A stretch of DNA of 64,000 bases from CAVRZR01 sp964354215. Its GTDB lineage: Bacteria > Actinomycetota > Coriobacteriia > Anaerosomatales > CAVRZR01. Under the pieces are notes generated by a model that worked only from the letters and a program-made list of their open reading frames with translations, was not told the DNA's origin and made no database searches. Numbering within the stretch: the first letter of the stretch is position 1; every line of letters begins with the position of its first letter. Shown here piece after piece: positions 26,259 through 34,675 of the stretch. The position numbers were made by a program, and so were the translations under genes. The stretch is from positions 1 through 64,000 of the forward strand of contig CAYGYT010000006.1 in the NCBI GenBank assembly GCA_964354215.1. Reading direction: 5' to 3'.

Positions 26259-27701
26259 CTACGCGCCGTCCTCGCGCCGTCTCCACGTCAGCCGGATCGC
26301 CCGTTGCGTCTCCGACGTCACGCGGTAGTGCTCGCTCATGCGCACTCCGGCAAGCCATACGATACGCTTTCCGTCGCGAACGACGGGTGTGTTCGCTCGC
26401 TCCCGGCGTGGCACCTTCTCATCGACCAGCAGGTCCGACAGTTTGCGGCTGCCCTCCATGCCGAAGGGTCGCATCCTGTCGCCTTCTCGCACTCCGTCCA
26501 CGACGAGGGCTTCTGAGAGCCGAGTCGCATCGATCACGACGGAATCGGGCGATCCGCTCACGTCGCCGGAGCGTGCATCGGCAGCGGTGATCGAACCGGC
26601 ATCGCCGAGGTGGACGGTACCCGGAAGAGGGAGCAAACCGGGTGCCACGCACCGCGACTCATCCCCCGTGCGCGCGACGATCATTCTACCGTACTCGGCG
26701 AAGGCCCGAAGGCCGCCCGGTAGGTCGCGCGCGAAGCCGTCGCGGGTCAGTCCGTCGACCAAAGCCTCCACGTGGGAATGCTCGAGACGCGAAGCCTCGG
26801 GGAAGGCGACGAGCAGGGCACTGCGGACGGTCCGGCGCGCCATGGGACGCGAGAGGGTCTGCATGCAGTCGCGGTCGAAGGCGACTTCCCCCGCCGAGAG
26901 GTCGATGTCGGCGAAATCGCGCGCGAAGGCATCGGCCATCTCCGAGAGGAGACGGTCGTCCTCGGCGAGCACATCAAGGGAGCGCGCGAGGGTCTCTCGG
27001 AACCTCGGGTTGACGGATTCGGCCACGGGAACGAGTTCGTGACGGATGAGCGCGCGCAGGCGTCGCGTGTCCGCGTTCGTCGAATCCTCGCGCCAGGTCT
27101 GGCCGAGAGCGCCAAGCCACGTGCGCACGTCATCGCGAGACGCATCGAGCAGCGGCCTGACGATGCGACCGCGAACCGGTGCGATCGAGGCCAGGCCTCC
27201 CGAGCCTGCACCGGTGAGCGCGCGCATGAAGAACGTCTCGATGCGGTCGTCGAGCGTGTGAGCAACTGCGATGCGTCCGCTCTCACGCGACGCGCCAGCC
27301 TGGTCGCAGCGAGCGTCGAGCTCCTCCTCCGCAAACCGGTAGCGGACGCGCCTACCGGCGTCCTCGAGGTTCAGCCCCTCGCCGGCGGCGTAGGCGGCGA
27401 CGTCGTAGCGGACGGCAACGAATGAGACCCCGAGGTCGGAACAGAGCGACTGCACGAAGGACTCGTCCGCGTCGGAGTCCTCGCCCCGGAGCAGGTGATT
27501 GACGTGCAGGACACCAAGCGAGAGCGACTCGCCGAAGACGCCATCCGCGAGCAAGCGGAGCAGCGCCGTGGAGTCCGCGCCGCCCGAGACGAGCGCGACG
27601 ACGGGCGCTCCGGGCGGGAACATGTCGAGGCGCCTCGCAAACGCGCACGCAGCGTCAGGAAGCGCCGTGCGCACGTCGGGCGTGTTGGAGGGCGATGCCA
27701 T
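26259..27701 (-). CDS. tilS: tRNA(Ile)-lysidine synthase
   Basis: Adds lysine to the wobble cytidine of the minor isoleucine tRNA so that it reads AUA. The 480-residue protein has the PP-loop ATP motif VALVSGGADSTALLRLL, the family blocks LGVLHVNHLLRGEDSDAD and AVAHTLDDRIETFFMRALTGAGSGGL in order, RPLLDASRDDVRTWL and REDSTNAD. A central helical domain and the TilS C-terminal domain follow (MRPFGMEGSRKLSDLLVDEKVPRRER in part, IVWLAGVRMSEHYRVT). It heads the tilS-hpt-ftsH group. Confidence 0.96.
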   Translation of the reverse strand: MASPSNTPDVRTALPDAACAFARRLDMFPPGAPVVALVSGGADSTALLRLLADGVFGESLSLGVLHVNHLLRGEDSDADESFVQSLCSDLGVSFVAVRYDVAAYAAGEGLNLEDAGRRVRYRFAEEELDARCDQAGASRESGRIAVAHTLDDRIETFFMRALTGAGSGGLASIAPVRGRIVRPLLDASRDDVRTWLGALGQTWREDSTNADTRRLRALIRHELVPVAESVNPRFRETLARSLDVLAEDDRLLSEMADAFARDFADIDLSAGEVAFDRDCMQTLSRPMARRTVRSALLVAFPEASRLEHSHVEALVDGLTRDGFARDLPGGLRAFAEYGRMIVARTGDESRCVAPGLLPLPGTVHLGDAGSITAADARSGDVSGSPDSVVIDATRLSEALVVDGVREGDRMRPFGMEGSRKLSDLLVDEKVPRRERANTPVVRDGKRIVWLAGVRMSEHYRVTSETQRAIRLTWRRREDGA

Positions 27702-27785
27702 GAGACAAGGGTACCGCGAGGGGCGGGCGCGGTGTGCCCTCGGCGGGGGGAAGCGCGCGGCGTGCCGTCGGCAGCGTGTGATCAG

Positions 27786-28313
27786 CTACTCGTCGGGAAT
27801 CCAGCCGTTCGCTTCGGCGATCTCGATGACCCAGCGAGCGTTGCGCCCAACGAGCTCCGCGCAATGAGTCCACCGCCGGGGCAGGTGCATGCCGCCTATC
27901 GCCGAGACGATCTCGTCGCACGTAGCCGCATCCTGGTCTTCCACGAACCGCCTGCGAAGCTCGCCTGCGGCATCGTACGAGGGCTCCCACGGGTCGTCTG
28001 GGCCGTAGCGCCCGCTGAACAGCCCTGCTGCCATGACGGCGCCGGCAAGCGCACCGCAGGTGCAGCGCGAGCCTCCAATCCCCTCGCAGAACCCCGATGC
28101 GAGCCGCGTGATCTCAGGCGGAAGAGGGTGTCCCGCGACCTCGTTGACGGTCTTGAGGACGGATTCGCCGCACCAGTAGCCGGACTCGTAGAGCATCGAC
28201 GCGCGCAGTTCAGCCTGTTCGGCGAGCGAGGCGCCAGCGACCGCAGGTCTCAGGACACGAGGCCCCTGGGGAGGGGAATGTGGGTCGTTCGCGGCGCCGC
28301 GGTCGGCGACCAT
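27786..28313 (-). CDS. C_GCAxxG_C_C family redox-active protein
   Basis: A 175-residue soluble protein of the family named for its Cys pattern. Visible cysteines are in YESGYWCGESVLK, ASGFCEGIGGSRCTCGALAGAVMAAG (the GCA-like core), ATCDEIV and THCAEL. These match the expected spacing C...C-G-A-x-x-G...C...C, with an additional Cys in SRCTC. Members are thought to bind metal or take part in redox chemistry in anaerobes, but biochemical roles are unproven. ATG 28313 is preceded by CAGGGAG. It stands alone between tilS and the betaine transporter genes. Confidence 0.8.
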   Translation of the reverse strand: MVADRGAANDPHSPPQGPRVLRPAVAGASLAEQAELRASMLYESGYWCGESVLKTVNEVAGHPLPPEITRLASGFCEGIGGSRCTCGALAGAVMAAGLFSGRYGPDDPWEPSYDAAGELRRRFVEDQDAATCDEIVSAIGGMHLPRRWTHCAELVGRNARWVIEIAEANGWIPDE

Positions 28314-28415
28314 CGTAGGTACTCCCTGTCAGATTCCTGTGTGTTATGCACAATATCAGACCGACTGATAGAAGCGCAGCAGGACGCGTGCCAGCGTTGG
28401 CTCGACGGAGGAGTG

Positions 28416-29165
28416 TCAGCCCTTCGCCGGCCGGGCGAGCGCGGTCTCGACAACGCCGAGGTAGGCGTCGAGGATGAGCGCGAGCCCCGCTGCGAGCACC
28501 GCCCCTTGGAGCGTAACCGCCGGGTCCAGATTCACGAGCCCGTTGATGATGGGCGATCCCAACCCGCCGGCGTTGGCGATCGCACCGATCGTGGCAGTCG
28601 AGACGTTGATGACGACCGAGACTCGTATCCCGGCCAGGATGACTGGTGCCGCGAGGGGCAGCTCCACGCGCCGCAGCACTTGACGAGGGCTCATGCCCAT
28701 CCCGGTCGCGCTCTCTACGACGCTTCCCGAAAGGTTCTCGAGTCCGGCGATCGTGTTCTGCAGGATCGGCAGGATGCCATAGATGGTGAGCGCGATCACG
28801 ATGGGCTCGAAACCGAAACCGAGCAACGGGACGGCAAGCGCGAACACCGCCACCGGCGGGAACGTCTGTCCAAGGTTCGTGAGATCGCCCACGACGTCGA
28901 AGTAGTCGCGCCCCACCGGGCGCGTGACAAACACGCCGAGGCCGACACCGATGAGGATCGACAAGACGCTCGATAGCACCACCATCGCAAGATGCTGTCC
29001 GATCATCTGCAGCATGGTCGCATCCGGATAGAGCAGCCGTGTCTCGTCGGGGAACAGGCGTCCGAGAACCGCGCTCCAGAGGGCCGGCATCGCCGCGAGC
29101 GCCAAGTACACCGCAAACGCGACGCTCGGCCAGAGCAGAGCCCGGAGTGTGAGCCGACCCCTCAC
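28416..29165 (-). CDS. yehW: Betaine-type ABC transporter permease (YehW-like)
   Basis: A 249-residue permease with about six membrane helices and the binding-protein-dependent transport domain (coupling segment around ATGMGMSPRQVLRRVELPLAAPVILAGIRV, in pieces). Order on the strand is binding protein, long permease, ATPase, short permease. This is the same as the osmF-yehYXW operon of enteric bacteria, and this gene takes the yehW place. Its start overlaps the ATPase stop by four bases. Probable cargo is glycine betaine or a related quaternary amine. The enteric system has low affinity, so the physiological role here may differ. Confidence 0.85.
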   Translation of the reverse strand: MRGRLTLRALLWPSVAFAVYLALAAMPALWSAVLGRLFPDETRLLYPDATMLQMIGQHLAMVVLSSVLSILIGVGLGVFVTRPVGRDYFDVVGDLTNLGQTFPPVAVFALAVPLLGFGFEPIVIALTIYGILPILQNTIAGLENLSGSVVESATGMGMSPRQVLRRVELPLAAPVILAGIRVSVVINVSTATIGAIANAGGLGSPIINGLVNLDPAVTLQGAVLAAGLALILDAYLGVVETALARPAKG

Positions 29166-30115
29166 GCGAGCGGCTTTCGGAACCGGGCGACGATCGTCCC
29201 GACACTGACGCTGCCGACGATCTCTCCGCGGTCATCGGCGACCGCGACCGCCGACACCCCCAGCTCGAGTATCTTCGCAAGCGCATCGCGAAGCGTTCCA
29301 GAGAGCGGCACGGTTGCGCGGACCTCACCGGCCTCCTCGGCCGGGCCGAGCGCTTCTGCCAATGGCGCAAGCGAGAGGCGCTTGAGCGCGCGCTCGTCTC
29401 CCACGAAGCCTGCGACGAACTCGTCGGCCGGATACGCAAGAACGCGCTCGGGCACGTCACTTTGCACCAGACGACCCTCCCGCATGATGGCGATCCGGTC
29501 ACCCAGCTTCACCGCTTCGTCCATGTCGTGGGTCACGAAGAGCACGGTCTTGCGGAGGCGCTCCTGAATGCCGAGGAACTCCGTCTGCAACCGGTCGCGT
29601 GTGAGAGGGTCGACCGCGCCGAACGGTTCGTCCATCAGCAGCACGGGCGGATCGGCCGCAAGCGCCCGGGCGACGCCGACCCGTTGCGCTTCTCCGCCGG
29701 AGAGCTCGTCGGGGTACTTGGCGTCGTAGGCGATCGGGTCCAAGCCGACGAGTTCGAGCAGCTCGGCGATGCGCTCGTCGATCCGCCGCTGGTCCCACTT
29801 GAGCAGCCAGGGCACGACCCCGATGTTCTGGTGCACCGTCCAGTGCGGGAAGAGCCCCACGCCCTGGATCGCGTAGCCGATGTGCCGCCGAAGCTCCTCG
29901 GGCTTGAAATCGCGTACGTCCGTGCCGTCGACCCGCACGGTTCCCGCGTCAGGCTCTATCAGGCGGTTTGCCATGCGCAGGGTAGTCGACTTACCGCAGC
30001 CGGAGGGTCCGATGAGGATACACACCTGCCCGTCGGGCACGTCGAGCGACAGGTCGTGAACCGCCGGGCGCGACGCATCAGCGTAGGTCTTCGACACGCC
30101 CTCGAAGGCGATCAT
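29162..30115 (-). CDS. yehX: Betaine-type ABC transporter ATPase with CBS domain (YehX-like)
   Basis: A 317-residue ATPase. Walker A is in LIGPSGCGKSTTLRMANRLI, the Q-loop region is YAIQGVGLFPHWTV, the signature is LSGGEAQRVGVARALA, Walker B is VLLMDEPFGAVDP, and the switch His is in VTHDMDEAVKLGD. After residue 240 comes a regulatory extension with one CBS-like repeat (TLRDALAKILELGVSAVAVADDRGEIVGSVSVGTI in order), as in OpuA/OpuC/YehX ATPases, where CBS pairs sense ionic strength or nucleotides. It overlaps both permease genes by four bases. Confidence 0.9.
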   Translation of the reverse strand: MIAFEGVSKTYADASRPAVHDLSLDVPDGQVCILIGPSGCGKSTTLRMANRLIEPDAGTVRVDGTDVRDFKPEELRRHIGYAIQGVGLFPHWTVHQNIGVVPWLLKWDQRRIDERIAELLELVGLDPIAYDAKYPDELSGGEAQRVGVARALAADPPVLLMDEPFGAVDPLTRDRLQTEFLGIQERLRKTVLFVTHDMDEAVKLGDRIAIMREGRLVQSDVPERVLAYPADEFVAGFVGDERALKRLSLAPLAEALGPAEEAGEVRATVPLSGTLRDALAKILELGVSAVAVADDRGEIVGSVSVGTIVARFRKPLA

Positions 30116-31365
30116 GAGCGGCCTCCGGACGCGGCGTCGCTCGCTCGGCCTGCCCGGCTCGCTCGGCCTGCCCGGCTCGCTCGGCCCTGCGCGGTCGCCC
30201 GGCTTCGCGTGGCCACCGCGCGCTGTACGAGACGCAACAGGCCGTCGGCGAACACGGCAAGCAGCACGAGCGCGACGGACCCGAGCATCGTGAGATCCAT
30301 CGCCTGCTGTGCAAGACCGCCGAAGATGATCGTCCCGAGGGTGAATGCGGCCACGAACGCGCCGAGGGTCGAGTTACCGATCGTCTGGACCGCCGCCGTT
30401 CTCTCGCCCGAGAACAGCACGGGCAGCGCGAGCGGGATCCGTACGCGCCACATGATCTGAGACGCCGTCATCCCCATCCCCCGTCCTGCCTCGACGACAT
30501 CTGCCGGAACGCCGGTGAGGCCGGTGTACGTGTTGCGCGTGATAGCGAGGAGCGCGTACAGCGTGAGGGCGATCACGACGGGCGCCCAGCCGAGCCCGCC
30601 GATACCGATGGCCTCGGCGGCAGGCACGCTCTGACGCAGCCACGCCAGCGGAGCGAACAGCAGTCCGATCATCGCCAGGCCCGGAATCGTCTGGAACACA
30701 TTCACCGTCGCGAATACGGGCCGCTCGAACCGCCGTGAAGTGAACGCGAGCACGCCGAGTCCGAAACCGATGACCGTGGCAGCCGCGAGAGCAGCAACCG
30801 AGTAGATGACGGTGTTGACGACGTAGCTCCAGAACGAATCGCTGACGTTCGCGTACTCCCTGAACATGCTCAAGTCGGAGAACGTGCCCGCGAAGACCAT
30901 CACAACCATACCCACCGGGATGCTCGCCGCTAGAGAGACACCGAGCGCCGTCTGCACACCGACTTCCCGTCGCGCCGAGAGCACGACGGCATACGCGGCA
31001 ATCGCCGACGCCCAGGCTCCTGCGCCGATCGACAAGCGTGCGAAGGTGCCGGCCGTTGGCAGCAACCGTGCCGCGGCAACGCCACAGAGCGCGAAGGTCC
31101 CGAGCACGAGCGTGACCGCGATGCAGCCGCGGGCGAGCGAGCGCAGCGAGCCGCGCCCCCGCGTGAGAGAAGCCGCGGCAAGCGCGATCCAGAGCGCGAG
31201 GAGCATCGCCGCCCAGGCCGGTCCCACGGAGCCCACCAGTGAGACACCCGTTCCGGTTCGTAGGCGGTTCGCCGAGAGCGTCGTGAACGAGAGCGCCCAC
31301 AGCGAGGAGAGCCCGAACACCACCGCCGTCATGCCGACCTTGTGCACGGCTATGCGACGGGGCAC
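30112..31365 (-). CDS. yehY: Betaine-type ABC transporter permease with long N-terminal membrane domain (YehY-like)
   Basis: A 417-residue permease. The first about 185 residues form five hydrophobic helices not found in short permeases. The second half is the transport domain (YVVNTVIYSVAALAAATVIG, NVFQTIPGLAMIGLLFAPLAW, coupling segment AGRGMGMTASQIMWRVRIPLALPVLFSGER in order). YehY/OsmY-type permeases are known to carry such an extra N-terminal half. The extreme C-terminus is a low-complexity Arg/Ala/Ser/Gly tail (GRASRA repeats), encoded by an 18-bp tandem repeat. It overlaps the ATPase start by four bases. Confidence 0.87.
   Translation of the reverse strand: MPRRIAVHKVGMTAVVFGLSSLWALSFTTLSANRLRTGTGVSLVGSVGPAWAAMLLALWIALAAASLTRGRGSLRSLARGCIAVTLVLGTFALCGVAAARLLPTAGTFARLSIGAGAWASAIAAYAVVLSARREVGVQTALGVSLAASIPVGMVVMVFAGTFSDLSMFREYANVSDSFWSYVVNTVIYSVAALAAATVIGFGLGVLAFTSRRFERPVFATVNVFQTIPGLAMIGLLFAPLAWLRQSVPAAEAIGIGGLGWAPVVIALTLYALLAITRNTYTGLTGVPADVVEAGRGMGMTASQIMWRVRIPLALPVLFSGERTAAVQTIGNSTLGAFVAAFTLGTIIFGGLAQQAMDLTMLGSVALVLLAVFADGLLRLVQRAVATRSRATAQGRASRAGRASRAGRASDAASGGRS
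30141..30186. repeat. 18-bp tandem repeat in the 3' end of the long permease gene
   Basis: The unit TCGCTCGGCCTGCCCGGC occurs at 30141-30158 and 30159-30176, with a partial third copy from 30177. It encodes the repeated GRASRA tail of the permease. Such in-frame repeats can change copy number between strains without breaking the frame. Confidence 0.75.
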
Positions 31366-31401
31366 TCGGACTCCCGGTTCAGTTTGTGTTCGTCCGACAT
31401 G

Positions 31402-32373
31402 CTACTTGGTGAGGAAGCCGCCGCTCTTCAGGTAGTCTTGGGCGACCGTGTCAGCGGCCTCGCCGTTGACCTGGATGCGCGCGTTGAGCTCCTGCAGCTT
31501 CTCGATCGTAAGACCGTCGAACGGCCCCTTGAGCAGCGTCTCGATCTCGGGGTACCTGTCGATGATGTCCCTGCGCGTGATCGCCACCGGCCAGTACACG
31601 AGCTGAGCGCCCTTGTCGTCCTCGAGCACGATCAGACCGAGATCAGCAAGCGCGCCGTCCGTGCCGTACGCCATACCGAACTTCACACCGTCGGTCCCGT
31701 CGGCTACGGCCTTCTCGGTCTGCGCGGTGTTGCCGCCGGCAAGACGCACCTGCTGGTCCTTCGTGAGCGTGTAGCCGTACGTCGCCTCGAAGGCCGGGTT
31801 GGCGTCAGCATTCGTGAAGAACTCGTCGGAAGCCGCCAGCTTGGTGGGCTTGCCCGCATTCACGTACGCCGCGAAGTCGGACATCGTCTTGAGCCCTTCT
31901 GCCTCGGCGAAGTCCTTCTTGACGGCGATCGCCCAGGTGTTGTTGGCCCGTGCCGGCGTGAGCCAGACGACGCCGTTCTTCTCGAGGTCCTGCGCCTTGA
32001 CGGTGTCGTAGCCCTTCTGGGCGTCTTTGTAGACGGCAGGGTCGGAGCCCTCGAAGAAGATCAGACCCGAGCCCGTGTACTCGGGGTAGATGTCGATCTC
32101 CTTGTTGAGCAGCGCCTTGCGCACGACGTCCGTCGTGCCGGTCTGGCTCTTGTCGACCACGGTGAATCCGGCGTCCTCGAGCACTAGCTTGATGATGGAA
32201 GACAGGAGCTCGCCTTCGGTGTCGATCTTCGAGCCGATGGTGATCGGCCCCTTCTCCTTGGCGGGCTCTTTGGAGGGCGTGGTGCTCGTGTCGCTCCCTC
32301 CCGCGCAACCAGTGACCGCGATCAGGCTCACAACGAGAGCGAGCGCCAGCGCGAAAGGAAATGGACGTTTCAC
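31402..32373 (-). CDS. osmF: Betaine-type ABC transporter binding lipoprotein (OsmF/YehZ-like)
   Basis: Extracytoplasmic solute receptor. GTG 32373 has AAGGAG eight bases upstream, giving 323 residues with a lipoprotein signal (hydrophobic run then VTGCAGG, lipid-anchored Cys). The mature part aligns from memory with OsmF: TIGSKIDTEGELLSSII, GTTDVVRKALLNKEIDIYPEYTGSG (in order), LTPARANNTWAIAVKKDFAE, AYGTDGALADLGL and a final AQDYLKSGG. Substrate-binding aromatic residues for the quaternary ammonium are plausible but not checked. It is the first gene of the four-gene operon and is divergent from the menaquinone cluster across 266 bases. Confidence 0.9.
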   Translation of the reverse strand: MKRPFPFALALALVVSLIAVTGCAGGSDTSTTPSKEPAKEKGPITIGSKIDTEGELLSSIIKLVLEDAGFTVVDKSQTGTTDVVRKALLNKEIDIYPEYTGSGLIFFEGSDPAVYKDAQKGYDTVKAQDLEKNGVVWLTPARANNTWAIAVKKDFAEAEGLKTMSDFAAYVNAGKPTKLAASDEFFTNADANPAFEATYGYTLTKDQQVRLAGGNTAQTEKAVADGTDGVKFGMAYGTDGALADLGLIVLEDDKGAQLVYWPVAITRRDIIDRYPEIETLLKGPFDGLTIEKLQELNARIQVNGEAADTVAQDYLKSGGFLTK

Positions 32374-32639
32374 GGCGACTCCTTCCAAGCGGATATGACG
32401 AGTGCTCATTACAAGCATAAGCGATACAAATGCCGAGTGTGTCACGAGAGCCGGGGTTGCTGCTCCGGTCCTCTCGCCGATGCTATCAAGACTCATATGC
32501 CCAAACCAGCTTCGGGTATCATCTCCCTCGACTCAAGAGCCGCGCCTTTCGCCGGCAGGAGTAGTGGTCGCGCGGCTGTTCGGCCCGCCTGCAGCACCGC
32601 CGCGAGACGCCCGCCCGACGTCGATGTACGGGGGTCACC

Positions 32640-33848
32640 ATGACCGTCTTCCACCTCGCCGACCCATCTCTCGAACCCATCGCCGCCAAGGTGATCGCCG
32701 GTGTGCGCCTTGACCGAGCCGACGGTCTGGCCCTGTACGCAAGTCACGATCTGGTCGGCATCGGACAGATGGCCGATTTCGCGCGCCGTCGCATCAACGG
32801 CGATCGCGTCTACTTCATGGTCAACCGTCACATCAATCCCACGAACATCTGTCAGAACCGGTGCAAGTTCTGCGCGTTCTCTCGGTCGAAGGGACAAGAG
32901 GGCGCGTACGAGATGACGCTCGACGAGATCGCGCGCGCCGCCGAGGAATCGGTGCCCGATGGGGCGTACGAGGTGCACGTCGTGGGCGGCCTGCACCCCG
33001 ACTGGCCGTTCGAGTTCTACATCGATATGGTGCGCCGTATGCGCGAAGTGCTGCCGCCGCACGTCATCATCCAGGCGTTCACCGCAGTCGAGATCGAGTA
33101 CTACGCCCAGATCAGCGGTCTCTCGACGCTTGAGGTGCTTCGGCAGCTCAAGGCGGCCGGTCTCGACGCGATGCCAGGCGGAGGCGCCGAGATCTTCTCG
33201 GAGAGGACCCGCCTCGCAGCATGGGAGAAGAAGACGAGCGCCGAGGATTGGCTGCGCATCCACGGGGAGGCGCATTCGCTCGGCATCAAGACGAACTGCA
33301 CGATGCTTTACGGACACATCGAGACACGCGAGGAACGCATCGACCACCTGATCCGTTTGCGCGAGCAGCAGGACAAGAGCGGCGGGTTCCTCGCGTTCAT
33401 CCCGCTCGCCTTCCACCCCATGAACACCGAGCTCGAGGAACTGCCGGGCACGACCGGATTCGACGACTTGAAGACGCTCACCATCGCCCGGCTCATGCTC
33501 GACAACATCCCGCACGTGAAGGCGTTTTGGATCATGGTCGGCCTCAAGGTAGCGCAGCTCTCGACCGTCTTTGGCGTCGACGATATCGACGGCACCGTCG
33601 TCGAGGAGAAGATCACGCACATGGCGGGCGCGACGACGCCCGAGGCGCTTTCGAAGGGCGACCTCATCGCGATGATCGAAGAGACTGGACATGTGCCGGC
33701 CGAGCGCGACACGCTCTATCGCATCGTGCAGGTGTACGGCGAGGAAGCGGCCAAGCCGGCGTGGGATGCGGGGCCCGTTCCTCTCACTGCCGAACAGGCG
33801 CTCGAAGCACTCGCCGCTTCGGCCCTCGACGGCGGGGACCCTCGATGA
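32640..33848 (+). CDS. mqnE: Aminodeoxyfutalosine synthase (radical SAM)
   Basis: Second step of the futalosine menaquinone pathway, joining 3-[(1-carboxyvinyl)oxy]benzoate to the S-adenosylmethionine adenosyl group to give 6-amino-6-deoxyfutalosine. The 402-residue protein has the radical-SAM cysteines in NICQNRCKFCAFSR (Cx3Cx2C), EVHVVGGLHPDWPFEFY, GLDAMPGGGAEIFSE, and FIPLAFHPMNTEL. The last distinguishes MqnE from MqnC (IPWSFQPGNT). ATG 32640 has GGGGTCACC just before. Its stop overlaps the mqnA start by four bases. Confidence 0.95.
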   Translation: MTVFHLADPSLEPIAAKVIAGVRLDRADGLALYASHDLVGIGQMADFARRRINGDRVYFMVNRHINPTNICQNRCKFCAFSRSKGQEGAYEMTLDEIARAAEESVPDGAYEVHVVGGLHPDWPFEFYIDMVRRMREVLPPHVIIQAFTAVEIEYYAQISGLSTLEVLRQLKAAGLDAMPGGGAEIFSERTRLAAWEKKTSAEDWLRIHGEAHSLGIKTNCTMLYGHIETREERIDHLIRLREQQDKSGGFLAFIPLAFHPMNTELEELPGTTGFDDLKTLTIARLMLDNIPHVKAFWIMVGLKVAQLSTVFGVDDIDGTVVEEKITHMAGATTPEALSKGDLIAMIEETGHVPAERDTLYRIVQVYGEEAAKPAWDAGPVPLTAEQALEALAASALDGGDPR

Positions 33849-34675
33849 ACCGCCCGCGGCTGGGGCACATCCAGTTCATCAACTGCCTACCGCTCTACTA
33901 CGGGCTCGTGAAGAACGACGTCCTCCTCGACGTCGATCTTGTGAAGGCAGCGCCGAAGGACCTCGCGCGGCAGATCCTCGACGGCGAGCTCGACGTCGCC
34001 CCCATTCCTGCCATCGAATACGCACGCCACGCCGACGATCTCGTAGTGCTCCCCGAGATTGCGATCTCGAGCGACGGCGAAGTGCAGTCCATCCTGCTGC
34101 TGTCGAAGGTCCCCGCCGATGAGCTCTCGGGCTGCACGGTCGCGCTCACGGACACCTCGCGCACCTCGCAGGTGCTCGCGCGCATTCTGCTCCAGAAGCA
34201 CTGGGGGGCCTCTCCCGACTACGTCGAGATGCCGCCGGACCTGCCGCAGATGCTGCGTGACGCCGACGCAGCGTTGCTCATTGGCGACGACGCGCTGCGC
34301 GCGCACTGGCAGCCCCCCGAGGGGCTTCACGCATACGACCTCGGGATTGAGTGGACTGCGTGGACCGGGCTTCCGATGGTGTACGCGGTCTGGGCGGTGC
34401 GCAGGGCGTTCGCCGAGGAACGGCCGGAGGCAACGCGCGGCGTCGAGCAGGCGCTCATGGGATCACTCGCCTACTGCAGGCTGCACCTCGACGATATCTC
34501 TGAGTACGCCGCGCGGTGGGAGCCGTTCTCCGCCGAGCAGTTCCGGAGCTACTTCGACGCGCTCGCGTTCCGGTTCGAGCCGCGCTACCGCGACGGCCTC
34601 AAGCGCTACCTCGAAGAAGCGGTCGCAATCGGGCAGCTTGAGCGAGTGCCGGCCATCGAGGTGTTCGGCGAGTGA
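33845..34675 (+). CDS. mqnA: Chorismate dehydratase
   Basis: First step of the futalosine pathway, dehydrating chorismate to 3-enolpyruvylbenzoate. The 276-residue protein has the periplasmic-binding-protein fold of MqnA/MqnD. It begins with LGHIQFINCLPLYYGL and carries DLARQILDGELDVAPIPAIEYA, ISSDGEVQSILLLSKVP, SRTSQVLARILL, LLIGDDALRA and YDLGIEWTAWTGLPMVYAVW. The N-terminal NCLPLYYGL pattern favours MqnA over MqnD. Both neighbours overlap it by four bases (ATGA junctions), so mqnE-mqnA-mqnC are one translation-coupled unit. Confidence 0.93.
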   Translation: MNRPRLGHIQFINCLPLYYGLVKNDVLLDVDLVKAAPKDLARQILDGELDVAPIPAIEYARHADDLVVLPEIAISSDGEVQSILLLSKVPADELSGCTVALTDTSRTSQVLARILLQKHWGASPDYVEMPPDLPQMLRDADAALLIGDDALRAHWQPPEGLHAYDLGIEWTAWTGLPMVYAVWAVRRAFAEERPEATRGVEQALMGSLAYCRLHLDDISEYAARWEPFSAEQFRSYFDALAFRFEPRYRDGLKRYLEEAVAIGQLERVPAIEVFGE

